Virus record (IMG/VR): IMGVR_UViG_3300032240_001991 | Span: 1 to 33,127 of that record | Reading direction: 5' to 3' (one strand) | Source: a virus | Length of the DNA: 33,127 nt | Shown: in pieces, positions 1-7,326 of the stretch | Position numbering within the stretch: position 1 is the stretch's first letter | Layout: each line of letters opens with the position of its first letter | Position numbers and translations under genes: made by a program | Notes under the pieces: model-generated | The model's input: the letters and a program-made list of their open reading frames with translations, nothing else | Database searches by the model: none | Told to the model about the DNA's origin: nothing

Positions 1-372
1 CTTGGTCCATTAGGCCCATTAGGTCCAATTGGTCCACAGGGTGTTCAGGGCCCACTTGGTCCGTTAGGTCCAATAGGCCCGCAAGGTACTCAAGGTCCAA
101 TAGGCCCGCAAGGTACTCAAGGCCCACTTGGTCCAATAGGATTCTCAGGCAGTCAAGGCCGAGATGGCCCATTAGGTCCACTTGGTCCACTAGGCCCATT
201 AGGTCCAATAGGATTTATTGGTAGCCAAGGTATTGGTCCAATTGGATTTATTGGTAGCCGTGGACCAGTTGGTCCACTAGGTCCGCAAGGTACTCAAGGC
301 CCACTTGGTCCGTTAGGCCCAATAGGATTTATTGGTAGCTTTGGAAACCTAGGTCCTCTAGGTCCTGCAGGA
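1..372 (+). repeat. Collagen-like coding repeats (Gly-Pro-X), including an exact 27-bp tandem duplication
   Basis: In-frame 9-bp units coding for Gly-Pro-Leu/Ile run through this stretch. Bases 67-93 and 94-120 are identical 27-bp copies. A 15-bp unit coding for Gly-Phe-Ile-Gly-Ser recurs at 211-225, 244-258 and 325-339. Lengths in multiples of 9 or 27 keep the frame, so slippage here would lengthen or shorten the collagen rod without breaking the gene. Confidence 0.85.
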
Positions 373-825
373 CCCGGTACTAGTATCAATGCTACTGCGT
401 CAACGGCGGCAGGACCCTTCTTTGTTGTAGGCGTATCCGCTGCTGGCGGAGCAACACCTACTATATCAACAACCAGTCCTATCTCATTTAACGCAACTAG
501 CGGTACATTAAGTGCTGTAATACTTAATGCTACCTCAGATATTAATAAGAAAGTTAATATTTCTCAAATTAATAATGGATTAGAAATTGTAAATAGCTTG
601 ACAGGTGTTAAGTTTAACTGGAAACAAAATCAACTACCAAGTGCGGGACTAATTGCACAAGAAGTTGAACAAGTTCTGCCAGAATTGGTGTCAATTGATC
701 CAGACGGCAGCAAGGCACTTAACTATAACGGTATAATTGGTGCACTAGTTGAAGCAGTTAAGAGCTTAACCACAGAAGTTAATTCGTTGAAGCTAGAAAT
801 TGTAAATATTAAGAAAGGAAAGTAA
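1..825 (+). CDS. Collagen-like tail fibre protein with C-terminal S74-type intramolecular chaperone (5' end missing)
   Basis: The frame is open from the first base, so the N-terminus lies outside the window. About 120 codons encode Gly-X-Y collagen-like triplets, mostly Gly-Pro-Leu/Ile/Gln, interrupted by GFIGS-type spacers. A short Ala/Ser/Thr-rich stretch follows, then a C-terminal domain resembling the peptidase S74/endosialidase chaperone: a TSDINKKV start, FNWK, the GLIAQEVEQVLPELV signature, LNYN and a terminal coiled coil (LVEAVKSLTTEVNSLKLEI). In this family the domain trimerises fibres and cleaves itself off; the Ser-Asp at the domain start fits the usual cleavage position. The protein is probably a trimeric, collagen-helix distal tail fibre. 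The polyglycine protein begins 3 nt after its stop, as expected for a fibre/adhesin pair. Domain assignment is strong; the exact fibre (long or short) is unknown. Confidence 0.88.
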   Translation, partial: LGPLGPLGPIGPQGVQGPLGPLGPIGPQGTQGPIGPQGTQGPLGPIGFSGSQGRDGPLGPLGPLGPLGPIGFIGSQGIGPIGFIGSRGPVGPLGPQGTQGPLGPLGPIGFIGSFGNLGPLGPAGPGTSINATASTAAGPFFVVGVSAAGGATPTISTTSPISFNATSGTLSAVILNATSDINKKVNISQINNGLEIVNSLTGVKFNWKQNQLPSAGLIAQEVEQVLPELVSIDPDGSKALNYNGIIGALVEAVKSLTTEVNSLKLEIVNIKKGK

Positions 826-828
826 TGA

Positions 829-1698
829 ATGCCATCTAATATACTAACTGGCTCGCCCGGTGTAGACATAGATAATAAACTTGCTCCATATGTTACTGGA
901 GGTAGTTACGGAGCAATACCTGCTGCTGCTGCTACAGGTATAACATCTGCTACATTTGATCTTAATACTAGATTTGCAGCTATTGCGAGAGGTACATCTT
1001 GGACTACTGCAACCAATATACAAAAAGCCGGGGCTGACATTAATACTATATTTGCTGGAAAAGGAACCGCAGTACTATCGTTTACTTCTACACAGGCTAC
1101 TAACGCAACTCCAATTAGCGGAACATTTACTATACCAACTATTTCGCCATCAAGTAGTGCAACTCTAGTTGTATATATGGCTGGAGGTGCAGGCGGAGGT
1201 GGCGCCGGTGTTACAACTGGTGGTAAACCCAACACAAACTACGGTGGTGGTGGCGGAGGTTCGTCTGCAATTTATAGATTTAACTATTCATTAACTTCAG
1301 CAAATAGCAGTCAAACTATAACTTATACCGCAGGTGGAGCTGGAACAACATCAACTGTTTCGGGAGGTAGCGGTAATCCTGGAGCATCTAGTGCTATTAC
1401 GGGAGGAACATTTAGTCCTACTTTATGGAATATTCCCGGAGGGGGCGGTGGTGGTGGTGCAACGGTAGCACCTGCTGCTGGCGGATCAGGAGGCTCAGCA
1501 GGCGGAGGATCTACAACAGGCACTTTAGTTGTAGTTGGACAAGCAGGAACTGCTGGCGCAGCTGGAACAACTGGTACAGGAGGAACCACATCATCTAATA
1601 GTATCGTAAGCACAGGTGGGCGAGGAGGATCCTCTGGATCATTGTTTAATGCAACTACCGGAACCGGGGGCCTTGTTGTTTTTACAATACTTTATTAA
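829..1698 (+). CDS. Glycine-rich tail fibre tip / adhesin-like protein
   Basis: 289 residues. The N-terminal ~115 residues are Ala/Thr-rich and resemble a fibre-attachment region. The rest is dominated by Gly runs (GGAGGGGAG, YGGGGGGSS, GGGGGGGA, GGSGGSAGGG, GRGGSSG) separated by Ser/Thr/Val strands, ending in a hydrophobic VVFTILY tail. This pattern resembles the phage glycine-rich fibre domains and the polyglycine-II sandwich of T-even gp38-type adhesins, which bind the host surface from the fibre tip. It starts 3 nt after the collagen-like fibre stop, with AAGGAAAG upstream, so the two are probably co-translated. Adhesin function is inferred from composition and position; receptor and fold are not proven. 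Antisense open frames here are by-products of the GC-rich Gly codons. Confidence 0.65.
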   Translation: MPSNILTGSPGVDIDNKLAPYVTGGSYGAIPAAAATGITSATFDLNTRFAAIARGTSWTTATNIQKAGADINTIFAGKGTAVLSFTSTQATNATPISGTFTIPTISPSSSATLVVYMAGGAGGGGAGVTTGGKPNTNYGGGGGGSSAIYRFNYSLTSANSSQTITYTAGGAGTTSTVSGGSGNPGASSAITGGTFSPTLWNIPGGGGGGGATVAPAAGGSGGSAGGGSTTGTLVVVGQAGTAGAAGTTGTGGTTSSNSIVSTGGRGGSSGSLFNATTGTGGLVVFTILY

Positions 1699-1710
1699 AA
1701 TGGAAAATTT

Positions 1711-2028
1711 ATGTTAACAAAAATTAGCAATGTTAAACTATATTTTGGTCTTACTGACACAGGATTACCAGATTGTTATGCCTGTAGAGATATTTTAGAT
1801 CAAGAACAAATTAGTTATGATATTATTCATTATACTGATGCTGCTCAATATAGCTTTGTATTTTCAGCTATAAATTCGTGGGGACTTGGCGAAGTAACAG
1901 ATTTTCCTTTTGTTACATGGGACGAAGAGTACGACGATCGTCCGGGGGAAGGATTTTGTAATATGGCTATAGGATCAACAGCACTACAATCAAGCACATT
2001 AGTTCAAAATAAAGGATTAATTCTATGA
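1711..2028 (+). CDS. Small glutaredoxin-like protein (first of a tandem pair)
   Basis: 105 residues. The pattern is that of a thioredoxin/glutaredoxin fold: a first beta strand (VKLYFG), a C-Y-A-C motif at about residues 22-25 before a helix, a second strand (YDIIHY), then D-F-P-F-V-T-W, where the Pro fits the conserved cis-Pro before the third strand. Phage glutaredoxins usually supply reducing power to ribonucleotide reductase, but no reductase gene is in the window and this copy sits among fibre genes, so another thiol role is possible. It overlaps its paralogue by 4 nt (ATGA). Recognition is by motif spacing only. Confidence 0.5.
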   Translation: MLTKISNVKLYFGLTDTGLPDCYACRDILDQEQISYDIIHYTDAAQYSFVFSAINSWGLGEVTDFPFVTWDEEYDDRPGEGFCNMAIGSTALQSSTLVQNKGLIL

Positions 2029-2348
2029 GTAATTTAGTTAAAATTTCTAACGTTACTATGTACTTTGGAGAAAATAATTTTTCAGAGCAATTTCAATGCA
2101 AAAATTTCTTAGATTCTAATAATATTCTTTATTCAAAAGTTATGATTATGGCAAATCCAAGTGATTTCTTTACATCTATGAGTCAAAATGTGTTTGGTGA
2201 TCTTTTTACGATGTATACCTTTTCTTCTTTTCCTATAATCACATGGACTGAATATTATGACGACTATGATAGATTTGATAACGTTTCTCAAAGTTTTTCA
2301 GAATTAACAACTAGTACACTAGTTACAAATGCTTCTTTAATTCGTTAA
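2025..2348 (+). CDS. Glutaredoxin-like paralogue lacking the CxxC pair
   Basis: 107 residues and clearly related to the preceding protein: both share SNV-(K/T)-(L/M)-YFG near the start, an FLD/ILD helix, an F-P-(F/I)-(V/I)-T-W strand followed by an acidic E-(E/Y)-YDD patch, and an SSTLV/TSTLV C-terminus. This copy has Q-F-Q-C where the first has C-Y-A-C, so only the second Cys remains and ordinary dithiol chemistry is unlikely. Its ATG overlaps the upstream TGA (ATGA), indicating coupled translation. It looks like a tandem duplication with divergence of one copy. Function unknown. Confidence 0.5.
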   Translation: MSNLVKISNVTMYFGENNFSEQFQCKNFLDSNNILYSKVMIMANPSDFFTSMSQNVFGDLFTMYTFSSFPIITWTEYYDDYDRFDNVSQSFSELTTSTLVTNASLIR

Positions 2349-2354
2349 TATAGC

Positions 2355-3044
2355 ATGTCTAATCCTTTTGATTTTTTTGATGAAATTTATTGTATAAATT
2401 TACCTAGCTCTGTTGAAAGATGGAATACGGTATCAGAAACATTCACTAAGTTAGGGATAATGCCTCGAGTTAAAAGAATTGTAGCAAGACCTCCAGATGC
2501 AGATATAATACAGGCTACTCCTGAAGGGCTGTTAAGATTAGGTATAAATTTTAATCCTATTGGAATGCTGGGCTGTAGCTTAAGCCATCTAAAAATTTTA
2601 ACTAAAGTTTTGAATAATCGTTCAAGTAATGTTTTAATCTTTGAAGACGATGTAATGTTTACTGATGTTTTTTCTTTTGAAAAATTAAATAACGCTATTT
2701 TAGAATTACCACCAACTTGGGATATCTTATTTTTAGGTGCTGATCCTGTACAACCAACTTTAAAATATTCAGAAAATCTTATTAAAGTTACTCATACATG
2801 GGGAAGCTATGCATATGCACTCAATCAGAAATGTATTTCACATATTTGTACTACAACAATAGATAATCTTACACAAGGTGGGCTTGATTATTGTTTATCA
2901 ATTTTTAGTTCAGACCTACTAGAAAAATTTTGCATTACTCCGCGAATGTGCACAGATTCGCCAGGAGTAAGTACAATGGACGGAATTTATCATGACTGGA
3001 ACATTGAATCAAATGCCAGATGGAACGAATTTGTGCCAAAATAA
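2355..3044 (+). CDS. Family 25 glycosyltransferase (LPS-type)
   Basis: 229 residues with the hallmarks of glycosyltransferase family 25 (LPS galactosyltransferase / LgtB-LpsA-like): I-N-L-P-S-S-V-E-R-W at 14-23, GCSLSHL at 73-79 and the acidic F-E-D-D motif at 96-99 preceding the donor/metal site. WDILFLG and WGSYAYAL further on also match the family. These enzymes transfer a sugar from a nucleotide-sugar donor in the cytoplasm. In a phage the acceptor could be host LPS or a virion protein; the position beside fibre genes favours surface or virion glycan modification, which is inference. It follows the glutaredoxin-like pair by 6 nt and is the last plus-strand gene before the minus-strand operon, with only 10 nt between the convergent stops and no obvious terminator. 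Confidence 0.8.
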   Translation: MSNPFDFFDEIYCINLPSSVERWNTVSETFTKLGIMPRVKRIVARPPDADIIQATPEGLLRLGINFNPIGMLGCSLSHLKILTKVLNNRSSNVLIFEDDVMFTDVFSFEKLNNAILELPPTWDILFLGADPVQPTLKYSENLIKVTHTWGSYAYALNQKCISHICTTTIDNLTQGGLDYCLSIFSSDLLEKFCITPRMCTDSPGVSTMDGIYHDWNIESNARWNEFVPK

Positions 3045-3054
3045 ATTAAAAGAC

Positions 3055-3540
3055 TTACTTTACAAATTGTCCGTGTTTTATAAGAATAATTTTAGCATCA
3101 CCAGATAATTCAATATCGTACTCTCTTGGTTTTAAATAATTTAATGCTCTAAGCGTTTTTCTATCTCCTGTACATTTACCTAATACACAATAAGCACCTA
3201 TGCCTTTTGGTAAAATAAATGTATCAGTAAGCCTTATAAATTCTGCTGTATAAGGTTTATAACTTGAAAAACATAACCAAGTCGTATCCTGAGGAAATAA
3301 CTCGTATGTATCAAAATTTAAAACAACACTGGTGTTTAAAAAAAATTCACCTTCAAAGATGTTGTTTAATTGAGCTGTTTTAGTTCTATATTCTTCTAAC
3401 CTTCCTCTATACATATAAGTAGCAAATAAATTTTTATCATATTCTCCTTGTCCTACTTCCCATATTCGACTACTATGATCGTTATGACCAACGACATTAA
3501 CTACAAACCCTGAATATTGAACAGTTAGAGTAGAGATCAT
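3055..3540 (-). CDS. Unknown protein ending the auxiliary operon
   Basis: 161 residues, no family recognised. It is rich in predicted beta strands (TVQYSGFVVNVV, VVLNFDTYEL, IGAYCVLG, AKIILIKHG), and a segment L-P-K-G-I-G-A-Y-C-V-L-G recalls the turn-strand pattern of small cupin-like proteins, but metal-binding His residues are not in a convincing cupin arrangement. Its ATG overlaps the GNAT stop as ATGA, so it is the seventh and last gene of the minus-strand run that starts at 7928. Operon position suggests it works with the acyl-transfer or modification enzymes, possibly as a binding or accessory protein. Confidence 0.6.
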   Translation of the reverse strand: MISTLTVQYSGFVVNVVGHNDHSSRIWEVGQGEYDKNLFATYMYRGRLEEYRTKTAQLNNIFEGEFFLNTSVVLNFDTYELFPQDTTWLCFSSYKPYTAEFIRLTDTFILPKGIGAYCVLGKCTGDRKTLRALNYLKPREYDIELSGDAKIILIKHGQFVK

Positions 3541-4139
3541 AACTCAAAACTAAGCGGTTTAGCTTGCCCTTTTATATGACCTGATTGATTTATGGGCGTT
3601 GAAAACATTTCTAAAGTACTTAATAAGATATTAGTTGTAACTTCGCTAGCTTGATCTACATTAATATCTTGTAATAGTTTTAACCTTGCTGCATAATGCA
3701 AATAATCGTTATTATAAAGAATACTGATATTTAACGAGGATTCAAAATCAAACTCATTGTTGCGCGCATCATATGTGCCAACGACAATGTGCGACATGTT
3801 TATAATTTTCTTCCATATTGAGTTTGAATTTTTAGTCATCATAAAATCATTAACTACTGTGTATTTTTCTTTTTCTAAAAGATATCTATAAAAAAATGTA
3901 CCAATTCCTTGATTTTGATATGAATTGAGAACATGTATTTCGTACGCTTTAACGCAGTTCTTATAATCACGCATCTTCATTAACCAAAAATATCCTATCA
4001 AATTTTCATTATCGTACATTCCGTAATATATAGAAATATCAGTAATTTTTCGTTTTAATAAAAATTTATTAAAGAATGCAACTTCTGTTGCTCCTAAGAA
4101 CAGTTGAGATGCTTCGTCAAAATTTCTGAGATCTGTCAT
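3537..4139 (-). CDS. GNAT-family N-acyltransferase
   Basis: 200 residues from the ATG that overlaps the upstream stop as TAATG; a longer ATG at 4148 is possible but less likely. The acetyl-CoA pyrophosphate-binding motif A is visible as Q-N-Q-G-I-G-T (about 75-81), preceded by the AYEIHVLNSY strand, with a helix YRYLLEKEK after it and a conserved-looking NSIWKKI motif. GNAT enzymes move an acyl group from acyl-CoA to an amine. The gene upstream in the same operon is an NDP-forming acyl-CoA-synthetase-like protein, the same two domains fused in bacterial Pat/PatZ protein lysine acetyltransferases. The acceptor here is unknown: amino sugar, small molecule and protein are all open. Confidence 0.75.
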   Translation of the reverse strand: MTDLRNFDEASQLFLGATEVAFFNKFLLKRKITDISIYYGMYDNENLIGYFWLMKMRDYKNCVKAYEIHVLNSYQNQGIGTFFYRYLLEKEKYTVVNDFMMTKNSNSIWKKIINMSHIVVGTYDARNNEFDFESSLNISILYNNDYLHYAARLKLLQDINVDQASEVTTNILLSTLEMFSTPINQSGHIKGQAKPLSFEL

Positions 4140-5416
4140 TAACCACATAATTTTTTTAACTCTTCTAATGCAGTTTCTATGTTTTGATAAACTAAAATTT
4201 TATTTTTGCGCAACACACGTATTCCAGGCGAATTGTTATGCCTACATACAAAAGCTGCTAGTTTACCGGTTAATAACTTTGCTATTTTTTTAGCAAATTC
4301 TTTTTCTTTCTTAGGATCTTCTTGCCCTGTTAAAAATAAAATTATTAAAAACGCATCTATACTAGTCTCATCTGCTAATAAAGAAATAATCTGATACGTT
4401 TTTTCAGAAAATCCAGCCGAAATACCAATTAAATCTATAGGATTGTTAATTTGGTTATTTGATCGATTTAAAATTTCTTGTATTTTTTGAACATCCGTTG
4501 TTGATATGTCAGTTAAATCAAATCCTTTAATTTCAGACTCACCGGCAGCAATTACTCCAAGCCCTCCGGTGTCGGTTATAATCATAATTTTCTTCTTTTC
4601 TTTTTGAAAATTATTAATAATAAGTAACGCAAATTCTTGAAGTGTAGATGCAACAACTGAATCAGCAATATTAATATTACCTAATTTAGACCCAGTATGC
4701 AATAAAGATGCTCTTTTTGATGCATTAGTAATCTTTGGTGATAAAAGTATCAGCGGTTTTGTTAATTTTATAAACGGAAGATTTATGCTTTCTTCTAAAT
4801 ATATAGCAATAACTTTAGTATCTTGATCTAAATTTAAGTAATCAATCATTGACGGAACTAGCGAAGTTTGATTTCCAATAGAAATAATTTTTGAAAATCC
4901 TAGTCCTGATGATGTTGTCATGCGCTCATGAAGATCAGCAATTACTCCGCCGCTCTGGGATATCATCCCAACGCTACCTGATACTGGAGATATTATTGGT
5001 AAACATTGAAACTTTTTTGACCAGACTCCTGCACAATTTGGGCCAATAAGCATACTACCTGCTTGAGAAATTTTTGATTTTATTCTGTTTTCAATATCAT
5101 AATTTCCGGTCTCTCGAAAACCAGTTGTAATTCCAATGATAACTTTTGTTCCGTGATTTAACAACTCGTCAATAACGGTTTCAAACACATACAGAGGAAC
5201 GGTAACAATAGCAACATCAATCTTTTCAGGTATTTCAGAAATTGAAGATAAAGAACGCTGATTAAAAATTAGTTCTCTTTGACGATTAATAAGATATACA
5301 TTTTTATCTTCAGTGTTTAATAATACTTGTTCAGTAATCCAATTTCCCCATTTTGTTACATTAGCAGACGCACCTACAACTGCAACAGATTTTGGAGAAA
5401 ATAAAACATCAAACAC
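4139..5416 (-). CDS. NDP-forming acyl-CoA synthetase alpha-like protein (CoA-binding/CoA-ligase domains)
   Basis: 425 residues from the GTG at 5416, which overlaps the methyltransferase stop by 8 nt like the other junctions here and lets the protein begin just before L-F-S-P-K-S-V-A-V-V-G-A-S; an ATG at 5452 would add 12 residues and a 44-nt overlap. Domains in order: a Rossmann CoA-binding domain (GAS at 15-17), GPNCAG (125-130), S-Q-S-G-G (153-157), an L-L-H-T-G-S loop whose His (about 240) aligns with the phospho-His of ADP-forming acyl-CoA synthetases, then a third alpha/beta domain (ITDTGGLGV, NNPIDL). The ATP-grasp beta part is absent, so it would need a partner to charge CoA with ATP/ADP. 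It is coupled by TAATG to the GNAT gene. Substrate unknown. Confidence 0.75.
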   Translation of the reverse strand: MFDVLFSPKSVAVVGASANVTKWGNWITEQVLLNTEDKNVYLINRQRELIFNQRSLSSISEIPEKIDVAIVTVPLYVFETVIDELLNHGTKVIIGITTGFRETGNYDIENRIKSKISQAGSMLIGPNCAGVWSKKFQCLPIISPVSGSVGMISQSGGVIADLHERMTTSSGLGFSKIISIGNQTSLVPSMIDYLNLDQDTKVIAIYLEESINLPFIKLTKPLILLSPKITNASKRASLLHTGSKLGNINIADSVVASTLQEFALLIINNFQKEKKKIMIITDTGGLGVIAAGESEIKGFDLTDISTTDVQKIQEILNRSNNQINNPIDLIGISAGFSEKTYQIISLLADETSIDAFLIILFLTGQEDPKKEKEFAKKIAKLLTGKLAAFVCRHNNSPGIRVLRKNKILVYQNIETALEELKKLCG

Positions 5417-5981
5417 GAATAATATCCCATCTTGCAACAGTGTACGGAGCATTTAATCTAAAATGAGTTCCAATATGTATCTTAGTACGTACAAATCCTA
5501 ACTTTTCAAACATTTTGTCGTATTCTTCAACTGATCGATGATATACTCCATATGGGTATGGTATACCTCTATAAGACCTTTCCATAATTTCTGCTAATAC
5601 AACGGTGTTGGTATTTTCGCATAGCCTTAGTATAATTTGATCTATTTCTTGATCATTAACCAGATGAGGACCGTTAATAAACATAGTTGTTTGACAAGGC
5701 GGTAATTCTAAAAAATTCCATGGTAAAAATCTATAAGATGGGTTTATGCGGGTTGCTTTTTTAACTGCTGACTCGCATATATCAAACCCAATATATGTTA
5801 ACGGATTAAAATTTTTAGCTAATCGACCATACCCACATCCAACATCTCTAACTGGGGAATCCCCAACAAATTCCATAACCGCTTTTACATTTTCTTCACC
5901 TTCGTAATATTCGTGACCGGTTGACCAACGAAAATAATTAATTCCTTCAGTTTTCCAAAAATTTACATCTATAGAAGTCAT
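5409..5981 (-). CDS. Class I SAM-dependent methyltransferase
   Basis: 190 residues from the ATG that overlaps the sulfotransferase stop as ATGA; an ATG at 5993 would give a 16-nt overlap. Motif I of class I methyltransferases is clear: V-R-D-V-G-C-G-Y-G-R (about residues 45-54), followed by the acidic strand-2 end Y-I-G-F-D-I-C and a helix with AVKKA. A later MFINGPHLVND segment fits motif IV. The fold binds S-adenosylmethionine; the methyl acceptor cannot be read from the sequence. It is the fourth gene of the minus-strand operon, between the sulfotransferase and the acyl-CoA-synthetase-like gene, so it may act on the same product. Confidence 0.78.
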   Translation of the reverse strand: MTSIDVNFWKTEGINYFRWSTGHEYYEGEENVKAVMEFVGDSPVRDVGCGYGRLAKNFNPLTYIGFDICESAVKKATRINPSYRFLPWNFLELPPCQTTMFINGPHLVNDQEIDQIILRLCENTNTVVLAEIMERSYRGIPYPYGVYHRSVEEYDKMFEKLGFVRTKIHIGTHFRLNAPYTVARWDIIRV

Positions 5982-6736
5982 AGCTGATCCCATCCTCTTG
6001 CTATTAAATTATTTTTAAAGTCAATAGGAATTCTATCTAACACATCTAATTCTAATTTTCTTAAAAGGTCAGGTGGCGGTAATTCTTTATTTTTTACAGT
6101 TTCATATGTATTAACTTTTTCTTGAGGAAGACTTGTAACTGTTGGGAGAGAAAAGAAATTTAACATATCATTAAAATGATTCACGTCTAAAATTTTGTCA
6201 ATATTTGTTTCCCAACACAACGATCCTTTCTCTTTTGCGTAATTGTAATAATACTGTGCTCTTTTTTCGCATTCGCATGCATACCAAAAACAAAGTTGAT
6301 AGGTATGCGCCTTTTCCCAATTAGCAAACGGCAAAACATTTGGTTCGTTTGGAATATTAAACCAGCACATATAACCAGGATGTTTTCCAGGAATCCAATT
6401 TAGTTGAAAAAGGCTTGATGCTATTTTTCTAGGATTCCTACGCAATATCACAATTGTTGGAATTATGCCAAAGTCGTAAAAATATTCAAGACATCCCTTA
6501 GATACTGATTGATCTGTATTTGTGTAAGTTTTTCCTGGTAATTGTTGAATGTAGTTAAGATGTTCCTTAACAAATTTTTTTCCAATTTCAGGATTTAAAA
6601 TGTTTGCCTGTCTTACTGAGCTAAAGCTAGGTTCTCTTTCATGTTCTGAAAAATTATTAGGAACTTGAGCAAACAATCTGCTAAGTAAAAAAGTTCCAGA
6701 TCTTCCTGAAGAAATTGTTAGAGTAATTGGTTTCAT
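5978..6736 (-). CDS. PAPS-dependent sulfotransferase
   Basis: 252 residues. The N-terminal S-S-G-R-S-G-T-F-L-L-S (about 9-19) is the 5'-phosphosulfate-binding loop of sulfotransferases, and V-I-L-R-R-N-P-R-K-I-A-S-S-L-F (about 96-110) is the 3'-phosphate-binding strand-helix with its conserved Arg and Ser. The enzyme would transfer sulfate from PAPS to a hydroxyl or amine on an acceptor such as a glycan or lipid. It starts with TAATG at the end of the second oxygenase gene, so translation is coupled. A hydroxylated product of the two upstream oxygenases could be the sulfate acceptor; this is inference from gene order. Confidence 0.8.
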   Translation of the reverse strand: MKPITLTISSGRSGTFLLSRLFAQVPNNFSEHEREPSFSSVRQANILNPEIGKKFVKEHLNYIQQLPGKTYTNTDQSVSKGCLEYFYDFGIIPTIVILRRNPRKIASSLFQLNWIPGKHPGYMCWFNIPNEPNVLPFANWEKAHTYQLCFWYACECEKRAQYYYNYAKEKGSLCWETNIDKILDVNHFNDMLNFFSLPTVTSLPQEKVNTYETVKNKELPPPDLLRKLELDVLDRIPIDFKNNLIARGWDQL

Positions 6737-7326
6737 TATATTTCAATATACGATGAGTTAGCAATTGGTTTTTGCAAAGGGTCATATGCAAAACAAGTTA
6801 AAGAATATTTAATTCCTCTTTTAAGAGTATCGGTATGATGCCGATGAGTGAGCACTCCGGGCCAAAAAATTGCAGTACCTACAGGTAAATCTTTTGTGTT
6901 AAAGTTTTGACGAGGAAAATATAAATCACACCCACTAAAATCGTTATTAAGTTTAATATTACAAGAAATTAGACCAATATCAATATGAGACCTAATTTTA
7001 ACTGCGGTATCTAGGCTATATCGAAGGAAGTACGGACTAAAAAGTTTAAGATCATAAAAGAACCATTCTTTTTTAAGAAGTGGAACAACTTTAGTAAGAT
7101 AGTGATTTTTAAATTCTACAGTAAATTCTTGATCAAATGTAATTGAGTTTAAGTAGTATGTACTAAAATTCATGTCTACAGGATCTGGCGCAAACTGATG
7201 TTTTTGATTTTCAAGTCTTTCTACTAAATCTTGACAAAATTCTTTTGTCCAAAAAGGACATATTAGAATATCGTCTTTAATAGTATATTCTCCAAAATTA
7301 GAATCAATGGCACTAGTGTAATTCAT
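6736..7326 (-). CDS. 2OG-Fe(II) oxygenase, prolyl-4-hydroxylase-like (second copy)
   Basis: 196 residues. Iron ligands are visible as H-I-D (H114, D116) and a distal His in L-T-H-R-H-H (H161 or H163). Lys at about 173 in R-G-I-K-Y-S-L takes the place of the usual Arg that binds the 2-oxoglutarate carboxylate, as in prolyl 4-hydroxylases. It is a paralogue of the preceding gene: both have F-W-T-K-E-F-C, LYFPRQ/LHFPRQ and WPG-(V/M)-LTH. Such enzymes hydroxylate peptides, lipids or small molecules. The ATG overlaps the upstream stop (ATGA). Many marine T4-like phages carry 2OG-Fe(II) oxygenases, usually with unknown substrates. Confidence 0.82.
   Translation of the reverse strand: MNYTSAIDSNFGEYTIKDDILICPFWTKEFCQDLVERLENQKHQFAPDPVDMNFSTYYLNSITFDQEFTVEFKNHYLTKVVPLLKKEWFFYDLKLFSPYFLRYSLDTAVKIRSHIDIGLISCNIKLNNDFSGCDLYFPRQNFNTKDLPVGTAIFWPGVLTHRHHTDTLKRGIKYSLTCFAYDPLQKPIANSSYIEI

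Noticed and set aside
1-372. CRISPR array
   Set aside because: The repeats are in-frame Gly-Pro-X codons without unique spacers, so they are coding repeats.
906-1613. Antisense and other-frame open frames over the glycine-rich gene
   Set aside because: They are Pro/Ala/Val-rich mirror images of Gly codons with no ribosome site or family pattern; the sense protein is the adhesin-like one.
2391-2400. Late-promoter-like TATAAATT inside the glycosyltransferase gene
   Set aside because: The last base differs from the octamer core and it lies inside a coding region with no gene start downstream.
3045-3054. Bidirectional terminator between the convergent glycosyltransferase and operon ends
   Set aside because: Only 10 AT-rich bases with no inverted repeat.
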